From: Aurantiochytrium sp. KH105
Lineage: Eukaryota; Sar; Bigyra; Thraustochytrida; Thraustochytriidae
DNA: 64,000 bases
Reading direction: 5' to 3'
Assembly (NCBI GenBank): GCA_003116975.1
Contig: BGKB01000029.1
Span: 482,487 to 546,486, forward strand
Below are positions 50,935 through 60,648 of this stretch, piece by piece. The notes beneath the pieces were generated by a model. That model was not told where the DNA came from. It saw only the letters and a program-made list of their open reading frames with translations, and made no database searches. Within the stretch, counting starts at the first letter, position 1, and every line of letters starts with the position of its first letter. A program made the position numbers and the translations under genes.

Positions 50935-53931
50935 ATGGAAAGCTGTACTTTTCGATCCTGGGATGCAACGCTTCGTGACACATTTTTCGTCGTGGAGATC
51001 ATCGTGTGGTCGTGTGCAGTGCTAGCCACCCTTGTGCTCCTTATTTCACGGAATCCACCAGCGCAACAAGTCCGTTGCTTTGAGTCCAAGAATGTTCGCA
51101 AAGTTCTTCATGGTGACTGGTTCGAGATCGCTGGAATCTACACCTTTGCCGATCAGAGTATTCGATCCACCTTGAGTCGGGACTCGAGCCACTGTAATGT
51201 GAGTGTGCAAATCACAAATACAGGAAACGAGCTCTTGGATGTGTCTTTGATCGCGGCGAATTCTGTGGAGGCTGGGAAGTCGCATCAGGGTCTTTTCTCG
51301 CGAATACTTGTGGCAAGCCCTGACTCTCTTCGTTTCCATGTGCCTTTACTTTCCGGGCGCTTGCTTCTTCATGTTCCAATGCTGATTCTGCACGTGAATC
51401 CTACACATGATTTGATGGTCTGGGGATCACCAACTGATAAATCGGTCGTCTATGTTTTCTCCAAATCTCCGCGTCCGACACGAGAAAAGATGATTCCAGT
51501 CCTTGGCTTCTTGGTCAGAGCTGGATATTCGCTGAAGAAGTTACAGGCCGTTGTGCAAACGATACAGGGCACGTCTAGTTTGGTCCTTCCAACCGTGCGC
51601 CGCTTTCGCATACTCAGCACTGCAGAGACGCTGCTTCGCGACTGCCAACTTGCGGAGGACTTTCAGCAGCCGACAGGAGTGTCGTCTGCGCAAAGCGACT
51701 CGACCCATTATAATCATTCTGATGTCAATACGCAGCATTACGTTGCAGACCCGGGCTGGAGTCAATCATTTACGCTCGTGTCGCCCAACATTCTTCGCAA
51801 AAAGGTCCATCCGGATGTTGAGGCATACACGCATAGCAGGTTCTTTGAAGGATGCATTCGCGGCGATCAACGTTTCGTGTCTGACTTCGTTGAGCGCGAG
51901 ATTCTATGGACAGTGGCGCGACATCCCGAGTGTCTCTGGACAGGGCTCCATTTTGCCGCCTACAACGCATACCCTGAGCTCGTGGCCTACCTTGCCGGCA
52001 TCACTTCAAACCCATTTGCGCGGTCGAATCTTGACGAAACCCCGCTGATGGTCGCTGTCATGGGGATGATTCGCCATGCTGAGGAGCGGATGCGTTGGAA
52101 TGATAAATCCACGTGCGTTTTCGATCTCCAGGAAGGGGACGACTTTTACAGCCACAGACCGCACTCTCTCGAGCGATATGATGAAACCATCCAGATACTA
52201 TTGAAATTCGATTCGTCACTCCCGCGCCATAGAAACCGGCAAGGTGAAGACCCTTTGCAATATCTACGTTCGGCGATTAGTGCAATGGAGCCATCGTTAA
52301 AAGTCCACCCTCGCATTGCAACTCAAGTGCTGGGCCATTTCACACGCGTGCAGCGTCGCCTTACTCTGGCCTCATATGCGAACTTTCAGCCTGTCAAGCT
52401 TGACACAGATCTGAAGCGCGCAGCGGGGATGCTGCTCTGGGTTTTTGTACGCACGTGCACTGGCCTGATACATTATTTTTTGAAGTTTGTGGATGCTCTA
52501 GGACTTGCCATTGTGCTTGTCTGTGTCGGGTTCTTTTACTGGTGCATCTTCCAAACAGCAGGGTATCTTCTTATTCTTGCGCGAATATGGGTGCCCCTGG
52601 GGGCACGTCAACGCGCGGCTCAGACTTTTAGCGGCGACTGTGCATTGCTCGTCATCCTCACGGTCGACTCGCCTGTTGTGACCAAGTTTGCACAACTGCT
52701 CTCGGGTCGTGTGGACCTCATTCCGCAAGCCGTGGCAGACAGGCTTGCCTTTTTGCAGAGTCGAGCTCCACCGATGTCGCCGCAGGAGGTGGAGGCCGCT
52801 CTGTGCAGGTGTTACGGCGAGGACCGCAGTCACCTCTTCGCGTCGTTCGACATGCGTCCCTTGGCCGTGGGCACTGTGGCGCAGGTCCACCGAGCACATC
52901 TTGCAAGCAGTGGGGAGCCGGTGGCTGTCAAGATTGTCAAGCGCGGCATGCGCAAGGGGCTCGATCGGTATCTCTTTTTGCTGCGCATGCTGAGTCGACT
53001 GGGCGTGTTTGGTCGCAGCAAGGTAGCGCGGCTCCGCGTGGAGCATGTGACGATGATGTTTCGGCAGCAGACGGACCTGAATCTGGAGGCCGCGAGCATG
53101 CAGGCGATGCAGCGCGAGGCGCAGCGTCATCGGGTCCGACGGGAAGACCGCTGTCACGTCCCGGACTTCCCGCAGGCGTACTCTTTGTTCACAATGGAGA
53201 ACATACTGGTAATGGACCTGATTGACGACTGTGTGTCTCTGCAGGACTTTCTGGCGAAGCCGAGCGTCCCCGTGAAGGTGATGCTGGCACGCATGGGCCG
53301 CATCTTCTATCGCAGCGTGATGATGGACGGTCTGCTGCACTGCGACATGCATCCGGGCAACATCATGGTCCGTCCAGAGGACGGGCGAATCGTGTTGCTG
53401 GACTTTGGTCTCGTGGGCGAGCTGACGGAGTCTGAGCGCGTGGCGCTGGTGGCGTTTCATCTTGCGAGTGTGTCGAATGAGTTTGTGTTTGCAGCAGAGA
53501 TCTTTGTGGAGAACTTTGTTGCAGACGTGGATGGAAGGCTATCGGATGAGGACGTTCGTATCCGGTGCTTGGTATCTCTGGGCCCGGTGTTTGGGGCTCA
53601 CTTCGGTGAGTTCGGCGGTTGGGACTTTGTGGGGTTCTCGGTGGATCTGGAGCGTGTGTTAAAGGAGTTTGACGTCGGGGTGACGTCAGCGTGGTCGATT
53701 TTGCAGATGGGTATCATGCATTTTCGGAGTACGCTTGCGCTTCTGCAGCCCAAGGGCGCTTTTAGAGGAGTGTTGAAACAGCTCCTCCATTCTGAACATT
53801 CGATGTTACTGGACGCACTCATCGGCACCAAGTATCACAGCAAGCTTGAAGTCCCTGTGCGTCAGAAGTTTGGGTGGGGCCTTCTCTTCAAGAGCGATCG
53901 CAAGCTTCGTGCTGAGCAGGTTTACTCTTGA
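50935..53931 (+). CDS. Lipocalin-like/ankyrin/ABC1 kinase-like fusion, array copy 5 (998 aa, mosaic)
   Basis: The start at 50935 has a better context (G at -3, G at +4) and matches the N-terminal length of the other copies; an in-frame ATG at 50851 would add 28 residues. The membrane segment is at ~15-38, the lipocalin-like GxW is LHGDWFEIAG, and the closing strand is SVVYVFSKSPRPTREKM. The ankyrin core is LHFAAYNAYPELVAYL. The ABC1 domain has KFAQ (Lys584), Lys666, HCDMHPGN (802-809) and DFG (823-825). The tract ~52400-53747 is nearly identical to copies 2-4, closest to copy 2 at its start. After LALLQ (53747) it changes abruptly to PKGAFRGVLKQLLHSEH, resembling copy 1 (PEAAFKDAVWQLLHAEH). 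Upstream of ~52400 it is divergent. Confidence 0.88.
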   Translation: MESCTFRSWDATLRDTFFVVEIIVWSCAVLATLVLLISRNPPAQQVRCFESKNVRKVLHGDWFEIAGIYTFADQSIRSTLSRDSSHCNVSVQITNTGNELLDVSLIAANSVEAGKSHQGLFSRILVASPDSLRFHVPLLSGRLLLHVPMLILHVNPTHDLMVWGSPTDKSVVYVFSKSPRPTREKMIPVLGFLVRAGYSLKKLQAVVQTIQGTSSLVLPTVRRFRILSTAETLLRDCQLAEDFQQPTGVSSAQSDSTHYNHSDVNTQHYVADPGWSQSFTLVSPNILRKKVHPDVEAYTHSRFFEGCIRGDQRFVSDFVEREILWTVARHPECLWTGLHFAAYNAYPELVAYLAGITSNPFARSNLDETPLMVAVMGMIRHAEERMRWNDKSTCVFDLQEGDDFYSHRPHSLERYDETIQILLKFDSSLPRHRNRQGEDPLQYLRSAISAMEPSLKVHPRIATQVLGHFTRVQRRLTLASYANFQPVKLDTDLKRAAGMLLWVFVRTCTGLIHYFLKFVDALGLAIVLVCVGFFYWCIFQTAGYLLILARIWVPLGARQRAAQTFSGDCALLVILTVDSPVVTKFAQLLSGRVDLIPQAVADRLAFLQSRAPPMSPQEVEAALCRCYGEDRSHLFASFDMRPLAVGTVAQVHRAHLASSGEPVAVKIVKRGMRKGLDRYLFLLRMLSRLGVFGRSKVARLRVEHVTMMFRQQTDLNLEAASMQAMQREAQRHRVRREDRCHVPDFPQAYSLFTMENILVMDLIDDCVSLQDFLAKPSVPVKVMLARMGRIFYRSVMMDGLLHCDMHPGNIMVRPEDGRIVLLDFGLVGELTESERVALVAFHLASVSNEFVFAAEIFVENFVADVDGRLSDEDVRIRCLVSLGPVFGAHFGEFGGWDFVGFSVDLERVLKEFDVGVTSAWSILQMGIMHFRSTLALLQPKGAFRGVLKQLLHSEHSMLLDALIGTKYHSKLEVPVRQKFGWGLLFKSDRKLRAEQVYS

Positions 53932-54372
53932 AGAGGGATGTTAATGAGACGACTTGAAATTGGAGAAATAGACGAGATCCGGCTTATGTGTTTATTTATC
54001 AATAACAATGTTGTTGCTATTCTTGAAGCAAGGTTTTCGCGAATCTGGGAATCGAAAAAACACTCGAATGTGCCAGCAACCGCTTGTGCTCTGACGTGAC
54101 TTCGAAAGAAGGAGGAGAAGTAAAAGAGATGCTTTGAACTGGGAAGTTACAAACCTCGATGTGAGTGCTACGAAGCTCAGTGTAGGCCACTAAGTCTACG
54201 CGAGGAAGGCCCAGGGCCATCCGAGCGAAGCATGGGACTTCTCTCGCCGCCTCGACATTCTTCTTTGGCTCTTTCGTTGTGCAGTATAATAAAATTGGAA
54301 TTGCTGCCTTCGTAGTAAGTCAATTGCACTTATCCCCTGGGATCAGTTCACGACGCGGGCTCATGACGCGAT
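53932..54372. other. Convergent 3' flanks of array copy 5 and the small minus-strand gene
   Basis: AT-richer, UTR-like; nothing else seen. Confidence 0.45.
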
Positions 54373-54555
54373 CTATTCCGTTTTCCCCTCCTCAACCTGA
54401 CGCTGCTCTCTAAGCTCTTCCTGCTGGCGCTGCTTCTCGCGCTGCTCTCGAAGAGGCGCAAGGTGCTTTTCGTCCTGTTTTTTCATGTAAAGCAGGCCAC
54501 AAGCCAAGGCCGGAGCGCCAAGGATCACCGCATCACGCCACCGCCCCGCGAGCAT
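54373..54555 (-). CDS. Small single-span membrane protein with coiled-coil tail (60 aa or longer)
   Basis: The first in-frame ATG is at 54555. The frame is open further upstream (to about 54680) but without an ATG. The protein has one hydrophobic helix (DAVILGAPALACGLLYM) followed by a highly charged Glu/Gln/Arg helix, an arrangement common in small mitochondrial inner-membrane assembly factors (PET117-like proteins are one possibility). A likely first exon lies at 54901-54867: ATG, a short Lys/Phe-rich peptide, then a GTGAGT donor. Joining it to an acceptor in the open region (for example CAGATCAG near 54609) keeps frame and would give about 90 residues. The function is unknown. Confidence 0.5.
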   Translation of the reverse strand: MLAGRWRDAVILGAPALACGLLYMKKQDEKHLAPLREQREKQRQQEELREQRQVEEGKTE

Positions 54556-55145
54556 CCTTCCCGCGTCGGTTGTAGCTGCTTGGGCGGCGCGCGCTTCTGG
54601 CCGCCGTGGCCTGATCTGCGCGCCCACGGTCCTTCGCCCGGTTGATTGCCAGTGCTTTTGCCTGGCTGCCGATCAGCTTTGCTTGACAGTGCTTGCTTCC
54701 TTGCTTGCTTGCTTGCTTGCCATGGCGTAAACCTACTACTTTGGTAGTACCTTGTGATTAGCATGGAACATCAAGTGGAGGACGAACCGTCGCAATACGT
54801 GAATTGTTGAAGAAATACGGAGAGCCAACTCGAAGGAGGGAAGGTAGACCCAAACGAAGAACTCACTCGTGCTTGTGAGACTTCTTGAAAAAGTTGCCCA
54901 TGATGACGGACGGCTAGGCTAACGCGCGCTGATGCATCGCGCTTATGCATGGTAAATATGTTAATCCAGGAGCTGGGGGGTGGGTGGGTTGTGGTGACTG
55001 CGGCGTGAAAAGTCAGAGATTAAAGAAGAAGTCACAAATGGCAAGAGATTGAGCGTTCTGCTGGTATCAAAATCAAAAATCAAATTCTACATTAACCGGG
55101 CTCCAGGGACTCGGTATTCACGCGATCCTGTCCTAAGTGTGCGCC
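54556..55145. other. Upstream region of the small gene and 3' flank of the LEA gene
   Basis: Contains the candidate first exon at 54867-54901 (minus), a CTTG repeat at 54690-54718, and AT-rich 3' flank from 55000. Nothing else is seen. Confidence 0.4.
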
Positions 55146-56129
55146 TTAGTTCATCTTCTTCTCGACAGTCTCCTTGGCGTCCTGAGCCTTGGACTCAACC
55201 TTGTTCTTGGCCTGCTCCGCGGCGTTACGGACGTCGCTGGCGTCAGTGTTCTTCACAGCCTCCGAGGCGTTCTCGACCTCGTTCTTGGCCTTGCCCATGA
55301 TGGCCTCAGCCTTGGACTTGATAGCCTCCTTGGTGTTCTCAGCGATGACCTTGAGGTCCTCGGCGTCCGGGGCATCGCGCTTAAGGTCATGCGTGATGTT
55401 CTGCACGCCCTCCTTGACGTCGTGCGCCACCTCAACAACCTTGGAGTCCTCACCCACGACCTCCTTGGTCTTGGCCTTGATAGCCTCCTTGGTGTTCTCA
55501 GCAATGGTCTTGAGGTCCTCGGCGTCAGGGGCATCGCGCTTAAGATCGTGCGTGATGTTCTGCACGCCCTCCTTGACGTCGTGGGCCACCTCGGAGGCCT
55601 TACCGGTCACGGATCCGGCCTCGCCCTTGAGTTCCTGGGCCTTGCTCTCGGCCTCGCTCTTGAGCTCGCCGGCCTTGCTCTCGGCCTTGCTCTTGAGCTC
55701 GCCGGCCTTGTCTTCGGCCTCAGCAAACTTGTCCTTGGCGAATCCCTCAGCCTCGCGAGCAGCGCTCTCAGCCTGGTTGTGCGCCTCGCGCTCAGCCTTA
55801 AAGGCCTCGTCGGCGTAGGTGTTTCCACTCTCGCCCTCGGGCACCTGGTGCTGCTGCGCCGCGGCGTTGTGCGCGAAGCGGCTGCCGGTAGCATTGTGAT
55901 GGGCGGCGCCCTTGGCGTCGTTGATGGCCTCGCTCTTGGACACGCCCTCGCGCTCCGAGTCAGGGACCAAGGTGTTCTTGGTGTTGTCTCCGCCGCGGTT
56001 CGCCGCGCTCGAAAATGCACGCCAGGCGGCCTGCGTCGTCGCCGTCTGCGTCGTCGCCAGAGGCCGCGCCGTCTGCGTCGTCGCCAGGCTGCGAAGGCCG
56101 CGCATAAGTGCCGCTTGCCGCATCATCAT
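55146..56129 (-). CDS. LEA-like (group 3) amphipathic helical protein, probable mitochondrial (327 aa)
   Basis: A triple ATG (56129/56126/56123) begins an Arg/Ala/Thr-rich, acid-free presequence of ~45 residues, pointing to mitochondria. Residues 110-327 are Lys/Glu/Ala-rich and predicted helical, with three tandem 11-residue units of the KAGELKSxAES type at 141-173, the hallmark of group 3 LEA proteins. A longer unit of 53 residues is duplicated: EVAHDVKEGVQNITHDLKRD starts at residue 180 and again at 233. Group 3 LEA proteins are unstructured in solution, fold on drying or against membranes, and protect mitochondria in desiccation or freezing. A (CTG)14 tract lies in the 5' leader (plus-strand orientation). 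A stress-protective role is inferred from family resemblance. Confidence 0.85.
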   Translation of the reverse strand: MMMRQAALMRGLRSLATTQTARPLATTQTATTQAAWRAFSSAANRGGDNTKNTLVPDSEREGVSKSEAINDAKGAAHHNATGSRFAHNAAAQQHQVPEGESGNTYADEAFKAEREAHNQAESAAREAEGFAKDKFAEAEDKAGELKSKAESKAGELKSEAESKAQELKGEAGSVTGKASEVAHDVKEGVQNITHDLKRDAPDAEDLKTIAENTKEAIKAKTKEVVGEDSKVVEVAHDVKEGVQNITHDLKRDAPDAEDLKVIAENTKEAIKSKAEAIMGKAKNEVENASEAVKNTDASDVRNAAEQAKNKVESKAQDAKETVEKKMN

Positions 56130-56163
56130 TTTTCTCCTTGTTCTTGCGCTCTCGCGTCTGCCG

Positions 56164-56211
<48 letters not shown>

Positions 56212-57703
56212 TCTTGATCTGCTGTGCTGGGCCGAATTCCTTTCTTGCACGGTTTTCGATTTGGTTTTGCTTCGCAGCGACCTCGGGCAAGCCACGCCCC
56301 CCGAGCGCACCGCTCCGGCTCCGCGCGCCCAAAGCTTCGCGCGGCGGCCGCAGGTGATGCTCAGGCCCTGCACGCACTGCGCGAAGAAGAAGAAGAAGAA
56401 GAAAAAGAAGAGGAGGAAGACGAAAAGGAGGAAGAGCGGCAGGGCACCAGGCACGCAAGCGGCCGCGCGAAGACCGCCGCTGTGTGCTGGCAGAGGGAAG
56501 TCGGCAGCGGCGGGCACTGTGTGCCGTGCGTGCCACGGTGTGTCTGTGTGTGGGACCGCGAGACTGGCAGGCGCAGTCTCGGTCAGCCTTGCGCGCGGTG
56601 CGGCCGCGGCTGAGCTGCAGCTGCAGCTGCATGCCGCACCGCCGCCACTGATAAAGCCGGAGGTATTGACAAAGCAAGTCTCCACCACGGCTACGAGCTT
56701 GGCGCAGCGAGCGAGAGCGACCGCGACGCTGGCCGCGCTGCCGCCACGGCCGATGCGAGACGCCTCGCTGGCGGGAGCCGTGTGAGATTCACCTCGGAGT
56801 TGCTCGCAGATGCGCGGAAGAGGAAGAGAGCGGGCGGAAGTGAAGAGAGGGGGAGGCGGTGCGGTCCGCTGCGCCTCGCGCGAACGCGTGAGCTTCGCGC
56901 GGGCCAGGCCTGCGCACGCCGGCGCGAACGCGCGGCGAAGGGCGCGGGAGGGGCGGCCGCGAGGGCGACCGCGTACGCCGCAGAAAGGGGCTGCACCGCC
57001 GAGAGGCCCGCCGAGAGCGGCAGCGGCTCCACGGGCGGCACGGAATGCTGTCCCTTTAATTTTAAAAAAAAAAAAGAAGCCGCAAGACGGCCATTCATGG
57101 CATTGTGCTCTGTCAGCCGGGTTACGTACTACCTCGCTGCAGCTGGCGCTGGTTGGGCTCGGCGAAAAAGGAGCAACGTAAATGAGAGCGAAGGAGGGTG
57201 AGAAAAGGACCAAGAAAGAGAGCGAGCGACAGCGACAGGGACAGGGACTGCGAGGGGATGAATCGGAGCTCCCAGACTGTGCGCAAAACTTTGCCTACCA
57301 TCCTCATCTCTACTGGCACTAGCCATGCCCGCCCAGCCATGCTATTTTAAAATTAATACCACCAGAGACGGGAAACCGAGCACGAGATTTCGTGCACGCG
57401 CGGCCCCTTCCTTCGACGCATTGTTGGCCGGGCCTTGTGGACAGCACATGAGACTTGAAGGGACGACAAGCTTCTGGTAGGCTAGCCAATCAAGGTTGCA
57501 AGGTTGACGACGGCACAGATACGAAAAGAACCAAAGCACCCGTCTGTCCACGACGCGCGACCGACCGACCAGACGCGAGCCCGGAGAGCGGCCCGTTGAG
57601 AGCGGCCGCTCCTTGTCTCGCCCGCATCTGGCTGCACGCCCGCACGCGTTTCTTACGCCCACGCGCGCGGAGAGAGTTTGAGTTTGAGCGGGCGACCGGC
57701 GCC
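56130..57703. promoter_or_regulatory. Divergent promoter region between LEA and helical-protein genes
   Basis: 1.6 kb, GC-rich, with the CTG run, a GAA/AAG purine tract (56378-56428) and an A11 run (57064-57074). Open frames are low-complexity Arg/Ala noise. Confidence 0.45.
56166..56207. repeat. (CTG)14 microsatellite in the LEA 5' leader
   Basis: Fourteen CTG units, reading CAG in the sense of the minus-strand LEA gene, about 40 bases upstream of its start. Confidence 0.92.
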
Positions 57704-60146
57704 ATGGACGCGCTTGAAGACGCGCTGCGCGCCGCGGAGGATAGCAACGGTACGTGCTGAGCTGAGCTGAGCTGATGCGAGCTGATGCGAGATGCGACGA
57801 GGCGTAGAGAGCAGATGCCGCGACTTGCGCACGCCGATCCCCGCGCAGGCGCCCTGCCCCGGCCCCGTCGTCCTTCTTGATATAGACGATGACGATGAAG
57901 CATGGAAAGCTAACAAAGACAAGATACGACCCCTTCGTTGAATGCATGTGTGCATGCATGCAGATGGGCGCGAGGTGGGACGCGTCCTGAGCCAACAAGC
58001 CCAAGTTCTGGCTTGCGAAGGCGAACGCGGCAAAGCGGCCGCCAAACTCGAACTCGCCGCAGAAGCCTTTCGCGCCGCCGGTGACTCGACCAACGAATCG
58101 TTAACGCTCAGAACTCTGGAGAGTGTCTACTCAGAGCTCCGTGGCGGAGCGCTCCAGGCCGTGCGCGAGCGCATCGAATTCCTCGCAGACGATGCGGCTC
58201 AAAAAGAGGTTTCAAATTCAGCTGGTGAAGACGCAGCCCCGTCCACTGGCTTTGGCAAGTCGAGCGCGAGCCCACGCGGAGCCGGCGCGCGACTCGTGTC
58301 CAGCTTCATGAGCATTCTCAGTAACGGCGTCAACGACCTTCGCCAAGTCGAAAAGGACAAACGCGAATTGCGCAACCTCGTCGCGTTGGCGCGCACCCAA
58401 GACGCGAACGAAACGTACATGCAGCGTCACCTACTTCAGGTCCGATTCGAGCAGCTCCCATTTGCCAAAATCGAGCATCGCGTTATCAAGGCTGCAAATG
58501 CCACCTTTGACGCACTTGAAGAGCGTGCTCAGCGTCTTCAGTCATCTTTGCACGAACTCTCTCTTCTCATTGGCTCGCAGCGCCAGCGCCAAACGCATGG
58601 GCCTGGACCGCGCCCAGAGCTCGAAACCTTTTTGTTCTTTCTTGACGCCTGGGATGACGCACAGATCAAATTGGCCGAAAGGGCTACTGTGCTTACACAG
58701 CGGGTCAAGGATCATGCCATGGCGCCACTTGCGGCGCTGCGAGCTGCTCACAAGTCACTCTGCAAGCATTACGTTTCGCAACGTGCGCATTACGAGCGCC
58801 TCGTTATTGACGCTCAAATCTCCCTCGAGCAAGAGCGGAGAGAGGAGGAAGAGTACGGCGGGAGTGTCGGGGAGATTTTACGTGCGCAGCAGCGTCTCGA
58901 AGCTGCTCATGGCGCCTTCAAGGCGGCGCATCAGCGATCGTGCCGTGAGCTTCAGATTATCGAGCAGCTTCGCATCGAGGTGCTCACCTATGTCGCACGA
59001 GTGCTCCTCGACACTCAGCTCGAGCTCGCTAGTGCTGGAAGCGACGCTTCTCACAGTGCACAAGCCTCGCTACAGACTGTGGAGGCTGCCTCGGACGTTC
59101 GCGCTTTTTGCAATCGCACGCTCATTGCCGCGGTCCTCTCTGGTAAGGAACCTGCCAGTGCGCTGCTACACCAAGGATCTTCGCGGCCCACGGCTTTGGG
59201 CAGCTCTGCCAAGACTTGTGCGAAAGCGGCAGAGCCTTCGCTCGAAGATCCGGCTCCATCGACCGCAACAGGATTACACAACGAAGACTTGTCCACGACA
59301 GCAAGCATGATCGAGAAGGAACAAGAGGACGAAAAAGATGGCAATCAAAGCGAAGAGACGGAGAAGCTTGATGCAAACGTTGCTACCCTCGTCAAAGATT
59401 TGCGCCAAGGAAGAGAGTCATCTCCGGAAGTCATTGGTCAGCTTTGCGAGACTTTTCAAAAGCGCAGTGTACGAAGGGACTTTCTTCTGGGTCTGAACCG
59501 TCTTCGAGCCCAGCAGACGCGGCTTGCCTCGCTCAACCAACTCGTTTTGCTTATGATTGGCTTTCTTGATGCCGTTTACATTGAAGGAGACGTAAAGTCT
59601 GCCAAAATGGCGCTCATCCTAGCCGAAACCTTTTATACCCTCGACGAAGGCTCCGAACAGCAGCAGCAGCAGCAAGATGCTGGAAAGCACGCTGACGACA
59701 ATGCTGCAGACCAAGAGAGTGGTTTGATGGAAACCCAAGACGGGGCGTCGATGGGCGTCTCGCAGGCCCAAACTAGTGGTTCCTCACCGAAGCGAGTCTA
59801 TGTCCAAGATCATATCAAGGACCATGGTATTTGGAAATCGCCTCACTTCTGGGAAGAAACGTTTTTTCTGGCTTTACGCGAGGAAGTCCATCGTAACGTT
59901 GTCACAGCAGAGAATGGCTCTGACGCACAATGCCGCCGTCGTCTCTCAAGCGAAAATTTTACTCACATCGCCTTTGCGCAGGTCTCTTCCTCGGCCTTTA
60001 ACATGTCCTCACTCGGACTTCCGCCCGCGCAGGTGGGCCGCTTTTTGGCCCATGCCGCCCTCTTTGCTGGTCTTGATAAGGGCCGCCTCGTCGATCTTCA
60101 AGCCAGTCTTGGCATTCCCGCTGAAGAGGGGGCCCAATCAAAGTGA
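57704..60146 (+). CDS. Two-exon helical protein with TPR-like start and possible BAR-like domain (742 aa)
   Basis: Exon 1 is 57704-57749 and exon 2 is 57964-60146. The 214-base intron has a GTACGT donor and a TGCATGCAG acceptor. Splicing gives SNDGREVGRVLSQQAQ and a normal ATG; the unspliced frame would start inside the intron at 57942. Residues ~15-65 resemble one or two TPR helices. Residues ~135-360 are long amphipathic helices (LAALRAAHKSLCKHY, then AQQRLEAAHGAFKAAHQRS) with spacing reminiscent of ACAP/arfaptin-type BAR domains, which would bend or sense membranes; this is only an inference. A low-complexity acidic linker with a poly-Gln run (about 59652-59675) is followed by a conserved-looking C-terminal helical domain. 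No catalytic motif is seen. Confidence 0.8.
57750..57963 (+). other. Intron of the helical-protein gene
   Basis: Donor GTACGT at 57750; acceptor CATGCAG ending 57963; phase 1. Confidence 0.8.
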
Positions 60147-60648
60147 AGGTGCCTTGACCACAAAGGATGGAAATGGAGAGGGGGTGCAGACGGCGCAAGC
60201 GCTATTCTTTAAGCCCCGCTTTGCCGGCGTCACCCAGCGCGAAAGTTACAAAAAAAGTCCTTGTGTGCCCACTTCCGGAACGCGTTTTCACAACGGATCT
60301 CTGTTGTTGTGGACGTGCGGCGCGGACCATGTGCGCAGGCGGCGCGGGCACACCTGCGCACCCACGCACGCACGTAGGCATGGACCGGCGGAGCAAGGGA
60401 CCCAGGACTCGAGCCAACGGCGCAGCCCAGGTGCGCGCCATCCATTTGCCTGCCTTTTGTCCATCTCTATTTGTCTGATCATCAATAGAGGTGGTTTGCG
60501 CAGAGAGAGGCTGGCTCGCTCGCTTTGGGCAGAAAAGACTTGCTGGGTCCAGGCAGGACCGCGCCACGAGACAACATCGCGAGCGCTCTGCGCATTCACA
60601 GATTCGTCCGTGCCTGGCTTCTGGCTGACCGCGTAGGCGCGCGCAACC
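60147..60648. promoter_or_regulatory. Spacer upstream of the EF-hand gene
   Basis: Two plus-strand genes in tandem; 500 bases without a gene-like frame, GC-rich. Confidence 0.45.

Noticed and set aside
40491-53460. Long antisense open frames over the kinase cores (40491-41516, 44858-45622, 48705-49469, 52498-53460)
   Set aside because: They mirror the sense codons of the homogenised tract, are His/Gln/Arg-rich without domains, and are repeated only because the DNA is repeated.
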